A DNA stretch of 64,000 bases. It comes from Gliomastix tumulicola (lineage: Eukaryota > Ascomycota > Sordariomycetes > Hypocreales > Bionectriaceae). Positions within the stretch are counted from its first letter, which is position 1. Every line of letters begins with the position of its first letter. A program made the position numbers and the translations under genes. Below are positions 47,486-56,791 of this stretch, piece after piece. The notes beneath the pieces were generated by a model. It saw only the letters and a program-made list of their open reading frames with translations. It was not told the DNA's origin and ran no database searches. The DNA lies in NCBI GenBank assembly GCA_001599755.1, contig BCHX01000001.1, forward strand, positions 3,348,001 through 3,412,000, given 5' to 3'.

Positions 47486-49114
47486 CTACACAGCTCCAGA
47501 CGCCGGCACATCCTTCCTGATGTGCCATCCTCCCCTCCAGCCAACCCACCGAGTCTCCCGGGGTCCCCGTGCCAGTAGACAGCAGATGGCGAACACTGTC
47601 ATTCCAACTAGAGAACACCCTCGTCAGCCACGGCCGCCAATCTAGACGGGCCAAGAGTTTGGAGAAGAAGAAGAAGAAGAAGAAGAACGAAAAAAACTAA
47701 AAAAAAAAAAACTCACTGCTCAGACTGCCGCTGGCCTTCCAGCCGCCCATGGCGTACAGCCTGTTCCCGGACGCGGTGCCGGTCAGCTGCCCGACAAAGG
47801 CGGCGGCCATGTAGGCCGTGTTGACCCTGTTCCTGGCCTTGGGCCGGATGACGAAGATGGCGGTGCGGTTGGCGACCTGCAGGATCTGCACGCCGAGGTC
47901 GATGCCCGCGCCCTGGACGAGGGGCCCCGCGACGCTGAGCCGGCCCGTGAAGGTGCCGACGACGACGACGACGAGCACGACGCCGAGCCCGATGGCGGAG
48001 GAGAAGTGCGGGACGAAGCGGTCGATGACGCGGCCGTAGAGCGGGATGCCGACGATGGCGGGCAGGGTCAGCAGGGAGAAGAGGCCGACGGTGAGCGGGG
48101 AGTAGCCGTAGGGCGGGGAGGCGAGGAGGAAGGTGACGGTGGTCCAGAAGGAGGTGAAGATGCAGGAGAGGGCGAAGATGAGCAGGCAGGCCTGGACGAG
48201 GACGGGCTCGCGGACGAGGATGCGGGGGATGGACCAGAGCCCCTGCAGGTAGCCCAGCCCGCCGAGGCTGCCCGGGTTGGTCGACGGGTAGTCGGGCATG
48301 AAGAGGTACAGCGCCGCCGCGAGGAGGTACTGGGCGCCGCACGCGAACCAGTAGATGTTGCGCCAGCTGGTGTAGGTCGCGACGACGCCCGAGAGCAGCC
48401 GCGCGACGAGCATGCCGCCGAGCAGGCCCGAGACGACGACGGAGAGGAGGGCGCCCCGGCGCTGCGGCGGCGCGAAGTCGCCGACCAGGGGGATCATGAG
48501 CTGCGGCGTGACCGTGGTGAGCCCGCAGATGAAGCACAAGGCGCGGAAGACGACGAACGAGGGCGTCACGCACAGGCCGATCCACTGTCAGCGGCCGGAA
48601 AGGAAGCGGGGAGAGAGAAGGCTTCGTTAGGGACTTGCCGAGGCACAAGAGGAAAAAAAAAGGGGGGGGGGGGAGGAAGGCGAGACGTACAACCGTGGCG
48701 GTGAAGGCGATGATGGAGATGATAAAGGGCCTCCTCTCGAGCATGTCTCCCAGGGGCAGCAGAAAGACGATGCCGACGGCATAGCCGGCCTGGATGAGGG
48801 TGGCAGCCTGGGAGGACTGCTCGTACGAGACGTCAAAGGTGGTGGCGATGCGGTTGAGGATGGGCTGGCAGTAGTAGAGATTGGCCACGGTGAAGGTGGC
48901 CGAGAGGGCGTACAGGACGCAGAGGGAGTTGGTCAGGGGCGGAGGCGACGATGGGTCCCAGCGGCAGTTGCGAGGCGTCAGGAGGCGACGGAGCCGGCTG
49001 GAGTCGTACTTGGAGGACGGGCTGGCAGCTTCAATGGCTGGGGGAGAGCCCGGCGAGCCGGAGAGAGAGGAGGACTCGGTCTCGGCTGGTGTCTTGTCGT
49101 CATCCCGTTGCTGC

Positions 49115-49146
<32 letters not shown>

Positions 49147-49185
49147 TTGCTGCTGTTGCTGCTTCTTCTCGTCCGAAGCAGCCAT
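47486..49185 (-). CDS. Major facilitator superfamily transporter
   Basis: Multi-pass membrane transporter; the substrate cannot be read from the sequence. Exons: 49185-48691, 48584-47717 and 47607-47486, about 494 residues. The N-terminal cytosolic part has an 18-residue Gln run and an acidic/Ser-rich stretch. Membrane segments begin near LTNSLCVLYALSATFTVANL and follow the usual 6+6 pattern; LPLGDMLERRPFI is the loop 2-3 MFS signature. Exon 3 supplies the last membrane segment (GMTVFAICCLLARG) and a Trp/Gly-rich tail; without it the protein would end in a Phe run read from intron sequence, so the third exon is well supported. Intron 2 is low complexity: a poly-T run and a TTC repeat on the coding strand. 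An in-frame ATG 15 codons upstream (49230) is an alternative start. Sequence style is closest to bacterial-like DHA-type exporters, but that is tentative. Confidence 0.88.
47662..47688. repeat. (GAA)n repeat inside MFS intron 2
   Basis: About nine AAG/GAA units. On the coding (minus) strand it is a TTC tract upstream of the 3' splice site, thus an expanded polypyrimidine tract. Confidence 0.85.
49108..49161. repeat. CAG/CAA repeat encoding polyglutamine
   Basis: Eighteen CTG/TTG triplets on the plus strand encode 18 consecutive Gln residues near the N-terminus of the MFS protein. Interspersed CAA codons make it an impure repeat. Confidence 0.9.
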
Positions 49186-49510
49186 GATGGTGGTGAGGCA
49201 GCTGACGATGCAGTTGGCAAGGCAAGACAAGGCAGGGCAAACTGCGCTGCTGCCCGGTCACTTTAATAAAGAGACCGGATTCTCATCGGTGGCCGGCCGG
49301 ATATAAGTACACACACACACACAACACACAATGATGCTTAGATATCACCAGGATCGCCAGGCTCCTCCTCATATCGGCGGCCAAAGTGGGTATTGGGATA
49401 TCCGGAGACGGATCCGGCCGCTCAATTGGACTTTTGGCCCGCGCACGGCAATTCATTCTCGCGACAACTCGGAGCCTTATCGGCAGCTGCGCCTCCCTGC
49501 CTTGGGCTAA
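49186..49510. other. Promoter region of the MFS transporter gene
   Basis: A gap of 325 bases lies between the MFS start codon and the stop codon of the Hsp70-like gene. It holds a short CA run near 49311-49328 and otherwise nothing recognisable. Confidence 0.5.
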
Positions 49511-51722
49511 CTACCACTTGGTGACAATCTTTGGTAGAACCACGGCTATTGATCCGCTAAAATCAAACGCGACTCGCTTCGAAACCACGCCCTCGCCCTC
49601 GTACATGATGGAGAATTCGAGCCAAGCGCCTTGGACAACCATCCGGAGCCCGACGCGGAGCTCTCTGTAGCAGACGAAGTTCTCGTCATACCGCAGGGGC
49701 AGCGCCCTGGCTGGTGGAACGTCGAGCCATTGAAGCCGACAAAGATCCAGGGTTTCTGTGGTGAGGCGTGTCGGCGGGGGTTCAGTCTCAGAGTAGACTA
49801 TCTTCACCTCAAACGGTTCTGGACTGGATCTTGGGTCGTAATAGAACGACATTTCCGGATCCAGGACGGCATCTCTCACCACATTGCCCTGGGAACGCAT
49901 CTCTGGTCAGCAATTCCGTGCCCCGGCTTTCGAAAGCGCCTCTCCTCTTCCTACCTTGCGAAGCAGCCACTTGGGTTGGTTGGCGGCGAAATCACCGCGA
50001 AGAGAGGACCAGGCCTTGTCACTTTGGTCGTGCTGGCCCTCCCGGAATGGGTATTCGTCGATGACAGTCCCGTAGCTGGCGCGAGCACGTTGTGTCTCGA
50101 GCTCCGATTCAAGCAAGCTTGGCTTGGTTTCTTCTATCAGCCCTCGGAGCATTGCTCCTCTCAGGACTGCAGTCAAACTAGACCAAGGCAGAGACAGGCT
50201 TAGCTTTGGCCATACCATCGGGACTGAGAACTTACGCGCTGCGGCTTTCCATGGACAGGATTTCCGTGCCCTCTTCAAGATTTTCGTTGAGAAGCTCCCT
50301 GATGTAGCGGTTGCACCCGAGGCCTCCTACAAGCACAACGTACTTTGGCCGTGGACTGTGTTTTTTAAGCGATTGGCTGATCTGCGCGCTAATGGCGGCA
50401 CAAACATCTCTCGCAACAACCTGGTACTCGTTTTGGAGCTGCTTTCTGGAAGAGCGGTGTCAGTCAATGACTCGACGCGATGGGACTCAAAGCGGTGCGA
50501 GAGTATAGGGGAAGGCTCACAGAGGGAGTTTCGCCACAAGATGCGGCTTCGAAACGGGGAACATGACATCGCGAGATGTCTCCTTCCCATCGATGTCCTG
50601 CTTCAGGCCCATCTCCCACCTGTCCAAGACCGAGTTGAGGTATACTCGCCGACCTCTCTCCCATTCATCCTTGCTTACAGACTCTCGCAGTACGTGCAGG
50701 AATGCACGGTCAAGAGAAATGGCGCCGCAGAAGATCCCGTCGCACTGTGTGCTTTCCTTGACGACGATTGGATTCGAGGCGAGCACCTCGTAGGTGATCA
50801 GATCCTGTACGGGTTCGCCCGTATGAGTTAGTCTGGTGCAATAGCATCGTCCTATGTTGCTTGGACTCACTGTAGTACCGCCACCCGCGTCACATACGAC
50901 GAAGCTGATGTCTGGCTAGTTGGGGTGTTATTATATGACAGCCCCATGGCACCATGACCGATCAAGACGTACCTCAAGCCTCTCTTCACCCTCGAGCTTC
51001 TGAACTGCGGCCAGTGCTGCGGCCTCGGCCTCGGTAATGAATGTGACGCGTCCGTTGTCGGGTCCTTCTCCGAGGATCCCGGCCTTGGAGATCGCTTGAC
51101 GGAGCCGAAACTGTGCATAGGTTGGAAAGAATGCCGGTATGGTGGCAACAAGTTTTTTCTTGACTTTGTGCATGAGGGTAGCATCTTGAAACCCCAGTAT
51201 CTCCTTCGATACATCGGCCCAGAGAAGGCCAAGATAATCGCTGATTACCTCGACAACATTCTTCTTTAGCTCCTTGACCCGGGCCCGAGCCTCCTGTAGC
51301 TCGGAGGCCCATCGGAGACTAGTAGGGAGATCACACTCGTCTACAAGCAACAGTTTGAACCATTTCAGCGAGTCTTGGCCGGTCGCGTTGCGGAAGCCCC
51401 AACTGGTGGCGATTCCGTTGCTGTCGTAGGAAATCGTTGTCGGCACTTTGTGCAGGCTGGTTCCGGAATGCCCATGCAGCCCTGAGTAGGAAAGGATTGG
51501 CGTTGTCGTGCCTGGGCTGCGTATGATAGTCCATGCCATGCCGGAGTATCTGAATGAGGAGAGAAGAGGAAAATCAGTTGCCGGTCATCACCCCAGACGC
51601 AGAGCAGGGACAGCTTACGTGGTTCCCAGATCTAAACCCATCAGCAACGTGGTGCTCCCATCGTCGTTGAGGGGGATTGGATTGGGCGGCTGGCTGCCCT
51701 CGCCAACCTTTCTAGCGTCCAT
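49511..51722 (-). CDS. Hsp70-like ATPase-domain protein (HSPA12-type)
   Basis: An actin/Hsp70-fold ATPase of the divergent family often expanded in filamentous ascomycetes. Seven exons are inferred: 51722-51619, 51549-50973, 50915-50871 (45 nt), 50804-50521, 50445-50236, 50177-49955 and 49888-49511, about 606 residues, with the frame preserved at every junction. The three nucleotide-binding motifs are visible: phosphate-1 GLDLGTTYSGMAW near residue 30, phosphate-2 VVCDAGGGTTDLI formed exactly across the exon 3/4 junction, and adenosine motif VVLVGGLGCNRYI in exon 5. The last 150 residues (exon 7: SETEPPPTRLTTETLDLC and following) show no canonical Hsp70 peptide-binding domain and no EEVD end. 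Role unknown; members are often loosely called Hsp70 chaperones. It is divergent from a coiled-coil gene. Confidence 0.85.
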
Positions 51723-52293
51723 TCTCAACGAAATGAAGACAAATGAAAGCTGGGTCTTAACTCAAGGCAGAATGCTAAGGGCGAGGCCACAAAGATCGGC
51801 CACTCAGCTCTGTGGTTGTGGCGCTGCGAACAAAGGCAAGCCTAAAGATGGGATGAGGCTCGACAAGGAAAGAAAGGAAGACGGACGACGCTGAGTCTGA
51901 AGGACTTGAGGGTTAGGGTTGTATCCTAAGGGCACGCGAGTTCACAAAGATTAGCGACGGAGGAGAAAGAAGACTCCGGCAAAGGCCCCGCCCGTTTGAG
52001 AAGGCGAGGCGGAGGTCATACAAAGACAGGCTGCCGATGGGTCGTGCGCGTTCATGCATGCCGATGCAGCCTGCCTATTTGTCCGTTGTGCAGAGTTGGA
52101 TGCCGATGCCGCCGCAGGTGGATCATAAAAAGGTCAGGGTATTCCCCTCTGCTCTGTTCTCGTTTTGTTTGTTGCTTCTTTCGGAATCTCTCCTCATCGA
52201 GGGCCGCTGCACTTCCTCGGGAGGCTGCCAGAAATACGAACTCTCATTCTCGGCACAAGCACATCACCTGACCCCCTATCGCAACTGCTGGTC
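51723..52293. promoter_or_regulatory. Bidirectional promoter region, Hsp70-like / coiled-coil gene pair
   Basis: The 571 bases between the two divergent start codons contain no gene. GC-rich blocks alternate with an A-rich CATAAAAAGG near 52125 on the plus strand. No clear heat-shock element array (nGAAn repeats) was found by eye. Confidence 0.4.
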
Positions 52294-53974
52294 ATGGCTC
52301 CCCCAACGGAGCATCCTCGGAGGGCGGCTGCTCAGAAGGCCGCCATGGCTATCAAGAGTCTGGAGGCGTCCAGGCCCAGGCCCAGGCCCAGGCCCAGAAA
52401 GAAGACCTCAGGCACCACAAGCAAGTCTCTGAAGACGCAGCCCAAGAAGCATCAAAGGTCGGGGCTGCTGAGTGACGCCAACACCCAGCCCTTTGAGCTC
52501 GACCTGCAGGCCATTCGAGAACGACATGCTGCTCAGCGCCGCCTTGCTCGGGAGTTGGCTAATGAGAGCGAGCCTCTCCGGTCAGGTTCCGACGCAGGAA
52601 AGGGCAAGACTGAAGAGCGAGACGAAAAGCCCCGGAAGCGAGAGGAACAACTCCAGGAGAAGCTCGAATCCCAACAGAAGAAACTTCAAACCTGCAGGGA
52701 GGAGCTCCTGAAGCAAACGGACAGTGTCAACAGTCTCAACAAAGAGGTTGTTGGTCTTGAAAAGATGCTGATTGATCTGGAAACGAAACTCCAAAATCAG
52801 GAGCTCAAGGTCGTGGACGGAAAGACAGCTGAAGAGTGGCGTGAGCGGTGCCAGGATCTATTGAACCAGAGAAATTTCTACATGGACAAGCTCCAAGAAC
52901 ATGCCTGGCGCGCAAGTCGGGAGATTGACATCTCTGAGGTCAAGACAATCTGGCACATGAAATGCCTCTCCGAGGCGTTATTTATGTCGCGGTACCTTGT
53001 TATCCCCGATCAGGTCTCTAGCCTGCCTGACAGTGCGACCAGCACGGCAATCGAGATAACCAAGTACTGCGAGGACCACCCTCGGCTTCCACCGCACGTG
53101 GTCCCGGCAAAGCATACTCTCGCCAGACTGATACGGGATGTCTTCAGCGTGGACACCGCCGTCTGGCACGGGAAGATGGGCCAGAGCCTTGTCACCATCG
53201 CCCGAGACTTACTAGGTACGTTGGCGGAGGCGAGGCGAGGCCGGGCGAGGCGCAATCATCCGATGGTAACTAACGCGATATCCAGAGAGAGCTGTCGAAG
53301 ACCCCTCCAAGGGAACCGAATATGCAATGCTCAAATACAACTTGGGCCTCCAAATTGTTCCTCGGCTCAAGATCAATGAAGCCGCTGTCGCCTCCATCGT
53401 CGACGGACTCACAAGCGACTTTGGCGGTTTGATCAAGGAAGGTAGCGAGGACAAGGTCCGAGGGGGTCTGCTGGAAATCGTACACGCAGCCATAGACCTC
53501 CATGGCAGAACGTTGAGATCTCTCTCTCTCTCTCGATTCGTCGATGTCCAAGACATTTTTGGACTGACTGATGGCGGGGAAGTGGTTTTTAACAAACGCT
53601 TCATGCACCTAGAAGCGTCACTCGACGGCGAGGATGTGGAAGCAGAGCAGCGTGTGGTGTTCCAGATCGCCCCCTTCTGGGAGAGATTCGGCGGTGCTAT
53701 GAGGCGCGAGGCCTTCGAACGCGGGTGCGAACCCTACCACAAGGCAGTGGTGGTGACGGATCTTGGAGGAGAATGGATGGGGGGCAGGGCTCTGATACCC
53801 GGGCCAATGCGAGACGAGGACGGAGTAAGATACTGGTGGGATAAAGATACAAGTGACGAAGAAGGTGGAGGGAGCGAAGGAGGGGACAAGGAGGAAGGAG
53901 AGGAGGAAGGAGAGGAGGAAGGAGAGGAGGAAGGAGAGGAGGAGGTGAGGAACCCAAGGCAGCTTCAAGGTTGA
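52294..53974 (+). CDS. Coiled-coil protein with basic N-terminus and acidic repeat tail, unknown function
   Basis: I do not recognise this family. Exons 52294-53215 and 53286-53974 give about 536 residues. The N-terminus is basic, with an Arg-Pro repeat (RPRPRPRPRK, from a GGCCCA DNA repeat) that could act as a nuclear signal. Residues about 70-200 form a long charged coiled coil (EEQLQEKLESQQKKLQTCREEL, LNKEVVGLEKMLIDLETKL). The middle and the second exon look globular (WHGKMGQSLVTIARDLL, LGLQIVPRLKINEAAVASIV, FERGCEPYHKAVVV). The C-terminus is Asp/Glu-rich and ends in tandem GEEE units made by a 12-base minisatellite. The frame is open 43 codons further upstream to an ATG at 52165, but the chosen ATG follows a leader-like sequence. 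The divergent neighbour is the Hsp70-like gene; a functional link is only a guess. Confidence 0.75.
52371..52396. repeat. (GGCCCA)n coding repeat
   Basis: Four to five hexamer units encode the Arg-Pro repeat near the N-terminus of the coiled-coil protein. Confidence 0.85.
53889..53943. repeat. 12-base coding minisatellite (GAGGAAGGAGAG)
   Basis: Four nearly perfect units encode tandem EEGE segments at the C-terminus of the coiled-coil protein. The length is a multiple of three, so copy changes would not shift the frame. Confidence 0.9.
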
Positions 53975-54286
53975 GCTCTCAATGATGGTGTGATAGCTGA
54001 GATAGAGACGAAGACAGGCATCGGACAGCCGCACTCCTGTCACCAAGAAAGTCCGCCAATGACAATGATGATTTGCATCCGTGTCCCTGACGTTAGGTGT
54101 GGAATTCTGCCGGCATTTCGGAGCCACTCCATCCGGCTCTGGGGCTTCCTTGCCGACGTGGGTTTCGTCGAAATGAGATCGAGGGGCGGACCCTCCCGTT
54201 GATGAAACATCATGCTGTCACGGGCAGGGCTTGTTTCGGGACGCTGAAGGCCGAGGGCCAGCTCCGTTCTTTGACCCGAGAGCGAG

Positions 54287-54292
54287 TATAAA
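54287..54292 (+). promoter_or_regulatory. TATA box of the pectate lyase gene
   Basis: TATAAA in context GAGTATAAAGG lies 83 bases before the start codon, inside GC-rich sequence where it stands out. The spacing suits a short leader of a highly inducible secreted enzyme. Confidence 0.6.
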
Positions 54293-54300
54293 GGCGGCAG

Positions 54301-54328
54301 GGCTGTCTGTCTGTCTGTCTGCCTGTCG
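54301..54328. repeat. (CTGT)n repeat in the pectate lyase leader
   Basis: Five or six tandem CTGT-type units lie just after the TATA box, so probably in the 5' UTR or across the transcription start. Confidence 0.75.
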
Positions 54329-54374
54329 TCTCCCGCGACAACCACGAGACGCCCGGCGCAATAAATTCACCACC

Positions 54375-54445
54375 ATGGTCAGACAGACACTCCCAATCCT
54401 ACTCGCTGCTGGCGTATTTGCCGCAGACATCTTCGTCTCACCGGA

Positions 54446-54482
<37 letters not shown>

Positions 54483-55624
54483 ATTGACGCCCCCTTCGGC
54501 TCGATCCAGGATGCCGTCGACGCCGCCGCGGCCGGGGATACTATATTCCTGCGCGCGGGCACGTATGCGCCCGATGTGAACATCCAGGTGACCAAGAGCG
54601 GCTCTTCCGGCTCCCCCATCGTCGTCCGGCCGTACGAGGGCGAGGCCGTCGTTGTCGACGGAGAGAACATGCCCGGAACGCCCAAGGAGCTCGACGAGGC
54701 GCTGCCGAACCCGGAGAGGGGCATCTTCCACATCGAGGGAGCTGAGTGGTGGGAGTTCTATGACCTAGAGTAGGAGAGGAGACACGCCCCCCACGACGGA
54801 CATACCGAATTGGCCAGCTAACCGTGTCATGCCTCAGACTGATCAACGGCCCATACGGCATCTACTCCCGCGACTCCTCTAACAACTACTACGAGGGCCT
54901 CTCCACGCATGACAACTATGAGACGGGCTTTCAGATCCAGGGCGCTGCCTCCAACAACGTCGTCGTCAACCTCGACTCCTACCGCAACCGTGACCCGCGC
55001 AAGAACGGCGAGAGCGCCGATGGCTTCGCCTGCAAGGAGGGCGAGGGCGAGGGCAACGTGCTGCGCAACGCCCGTCTGTGGGACAACGTCGACGACGGCC
55101 TCGACTTCTTCCAGTTTGGCTCGCCTGTCCTGGTTGAGGAGGTGTACGCCTGGGGCAACGGCTACAACCGATGGGGCTTCACTCCCTTCGAGGGCGACGG
55201 CAACGGCTTCAAGCTCGGCATCACCGACAACCCTCCGGCCGACCACATCGTGCGCAACTCCATTGCCTACGGGAACTGGAAGAAGGGTTTCATCGACAAC
55301 GGGAACCCGGGCTCGCTGACGTTTGAGCGCAACACAGCCTGGAACAACGGCGACACGGGCTTCCTCATGCGGTCCTCGTCCTCGGACATGACGGGCAACA
55401 TCGGCGCCGAGAATGTGAATGCGCAGGAGGACCTGATTGACGCCGTGACCTCCGAGGGAAACTCGTGGGATAGTGGCGAGACATGGTCTAACAGCTCTTT
55501 CGTCAGCGTTGACCCTTCGATGCTCCAGGGGCCGAGAGGCTCGGATGGCCGCGTGCAGGGCAGTGACTTTCTGATTCCTGCGTCCGGTGAGGCTATTGGT
55601 GCGACGACGCTCGAGCAGATCTAG
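54375..55624 (+). CDS. Secreted pectate lyase-like protein, polysaccharide lyase family 9, beta-helix
   Basis: Predicted extracellular enzyme that cleaves pectate by beta-elimination. Exons 54375-54769 and 54838-55624 give about 393 residues. A short signal peptide (MVRQTLPILLAAGVFA) is followed by the family start FVSPDGSGSG, then FGSIQDAVDAAAAGDTIFLRAGTY and a right-handed parallel beta-helix with Asn/Asp ladders (NNYYEGLSTHDNYETGFQIQG, GESADGFACK, WDNVDDGLDFF, GNGFKLG). The DGFACK and DDGLDFF stretches correspond to the calcium and catalytic region of PL9. The donor is a GTAGGA type, but joining residue 131 to LINGPYGIYSR restores the helix coils. The Ser-Gly linker at residues 25-36 is an expanded GGCTCC repeat. 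Classic pectate lyase PL1/PL3 is less likely. It converges on the GPATCH11-like gene. Confidence 0.88.
54447..54482. repeat. (GGCTCC)6 coding repeat
   Basis: Six perfect hexamer units encode Gly-Ser pairs just after the first strand of the mature pectate lyase. Confidence 0.95.
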
Positions 55625-55786
55625 GCATGCAGGGGGCAGAAGCGTGTCCCCTCAAGGCCAACCCTTCATTGTCGATATACTTATTGATCCTGGATATATA
55701 AACCGACTGTATATAAAATAGAACCACGTTGCATGCTAAATTGATTAGTGCTATGTTGGGTGTTGCGTGCAGCAGGTGTGTTGGCC

Positions 55787-56791
55787 TCAGTCGTGATATT
55801 CCTCCAAAAGGCCAGGACAGCCATCCATTTTGCTCGTAGGGTAAGCTGATTTGCACCAGAAGCAATAAAGATGACGGGACCGTAGGTATTCTAGTAGTTG
55901 TCGAAGCCGTTCCGCCAGCTCTAAGGCGTTGAACTCGTCAAGCTCGTTGTCGTCGTCGTCTTCTTCTAGATCCTCGATATGCGCGTAGACGACCCTAGTT
56001 TTCCCAATCGCCTTTTTGTCGTCCTCGTCCTCTTCGTCGTCCTCGTAAGTCGGAAGTCTTGAGAGCGACTGCTCAAGGTCGTGGCGCATCCGCCTGTCGC
56101 GCTCGACCTCTGCCCGGTGGCGGAACAGGCCGCGATAGATGACGGGGATGGACTTGAGAGGCCTCGACGACATGGGAACAGCTGCCGATTTGCTGGCATC
56201 CGCATCTGTGCCCGCTGCTTCTGCTGAAGGCTCGCTCTCGACTTTGGGGTTCTCATCGTCCAGACGCTCTGCTAACCTCTGCGCCGCATGAAGCTGCTTC
56301 TCGATCCTGGCATCCTCCCTCTCCTTCCGCACCCTCTCCCGGTACTCGTCCGGATCTAGCTTCACGCTCTTCACCCCGCGCTCCTCGGCCGCCTCCCTCA
56401 GCTTCCGCTTCTTCTCCGCGTCGAGGCCGATCCCGCCCCTGTTCTCCTTGACCTGGATGCCGATGGGCTCCGTCCGGCCGCTGCCGCCCGCGGTCCCGTC
56501 CTCGGCCCTCTTTCCCAGCCCGCCGCCCGCGAAGCCCATCTTGGCCATCATGGCCAGGCCCTTGCTCTTCCGGGCGCGGGCGTCGTCGAGCAGGGACGTC
56601 GAGAGGGCCTTGTCGCGCGCCGCGGCCTCCTCCTCGGCGAGCTGGGCCTTGGACTTGATGACGCCGCGGGCGCGGGATTCCTTCTTGAGGCGCTCGGCGC
56701 GCTGGACGGAGGACTCCTTAGCCGGGGTGGGTTCGTCGAAGACCATGTTCATGTAGTCGTCCTCGTCATCCTGCTGTTGTCCGGGGGCCAT
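55787..56791 (-). CDS. G-patch protein with C-terminal DUF4187 (GPATCH11-like)
   Basis: Single-exon gene of 334 residues. The N-terminus is acidic and helical (DDEDDYMNMVFDEP). A G-patch lies at about residues 73-125 (GLAMMAKMGFAGGGLGKR...PIGIQVKENRGGIG), the motif that activates DEAH-box RNA helicases. A charged helical linker follows, then an acidic stretch, and the C-terminal 50 residues match the DUF4187 pattern (LLEYLRSRHLYCFWCKSAY, then a CPGLLEEYHD end). This order is that of vertebrate GPATCH11 (CCDC75) and its fungal homologs, nuclear proteins probably tied to pre-mRNA splicing. The start at 56791 was preferred over an in-frame ATG six codons upstream because the acidic conserved start follows at once. 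Only 162 bases separate its stop from the stop of the convergent pectate lyase gene. Confidence 0.88.
   Translation of the reverse strand: MAPGQQQDDEDDYMNMVFDEPTPAKESSVQRAERLKKESRARGVIKSKAQLAEEEAAARDKALSTSLLDDARARKSKGLAMMAKMGFAGGGLGKRAEDGTAGGSGRTEPIGIQVKENRGGIGLDAEKKRKLREAAEERGVKSVKLDPDEYRERVRKEREDARIEKQLHAAQRLAERLDDENPKVESEPSAEAAGTDADASKSAAVPMSSRPLKSIPVIYRGLFRHRAEVERDRRMRHDLEQSLSRLPTYEDDEEDEDDKKAIGKTRVVYAHIEDLEEDDDDNELDEFNALELAERLRQLLEYLRSRHLYCFWCKSAYPTSKMDGCPGLLEEYHD

Larger units (their letters stand above)
53975..54374. other. Promoter region of the pectate lyase gene
   Basis: The 400 bases between tandem genes contain a TATA box and a CTGT repeat (both listed). No gene is visible. Confidence 0.55.

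Noticed and set aside
51908..51920. GGGTTAGGGTT, telomere-like words
   Set aside because: Fewer than two full TTAGGG units, in the middle of a gene-rich stretch; chance.
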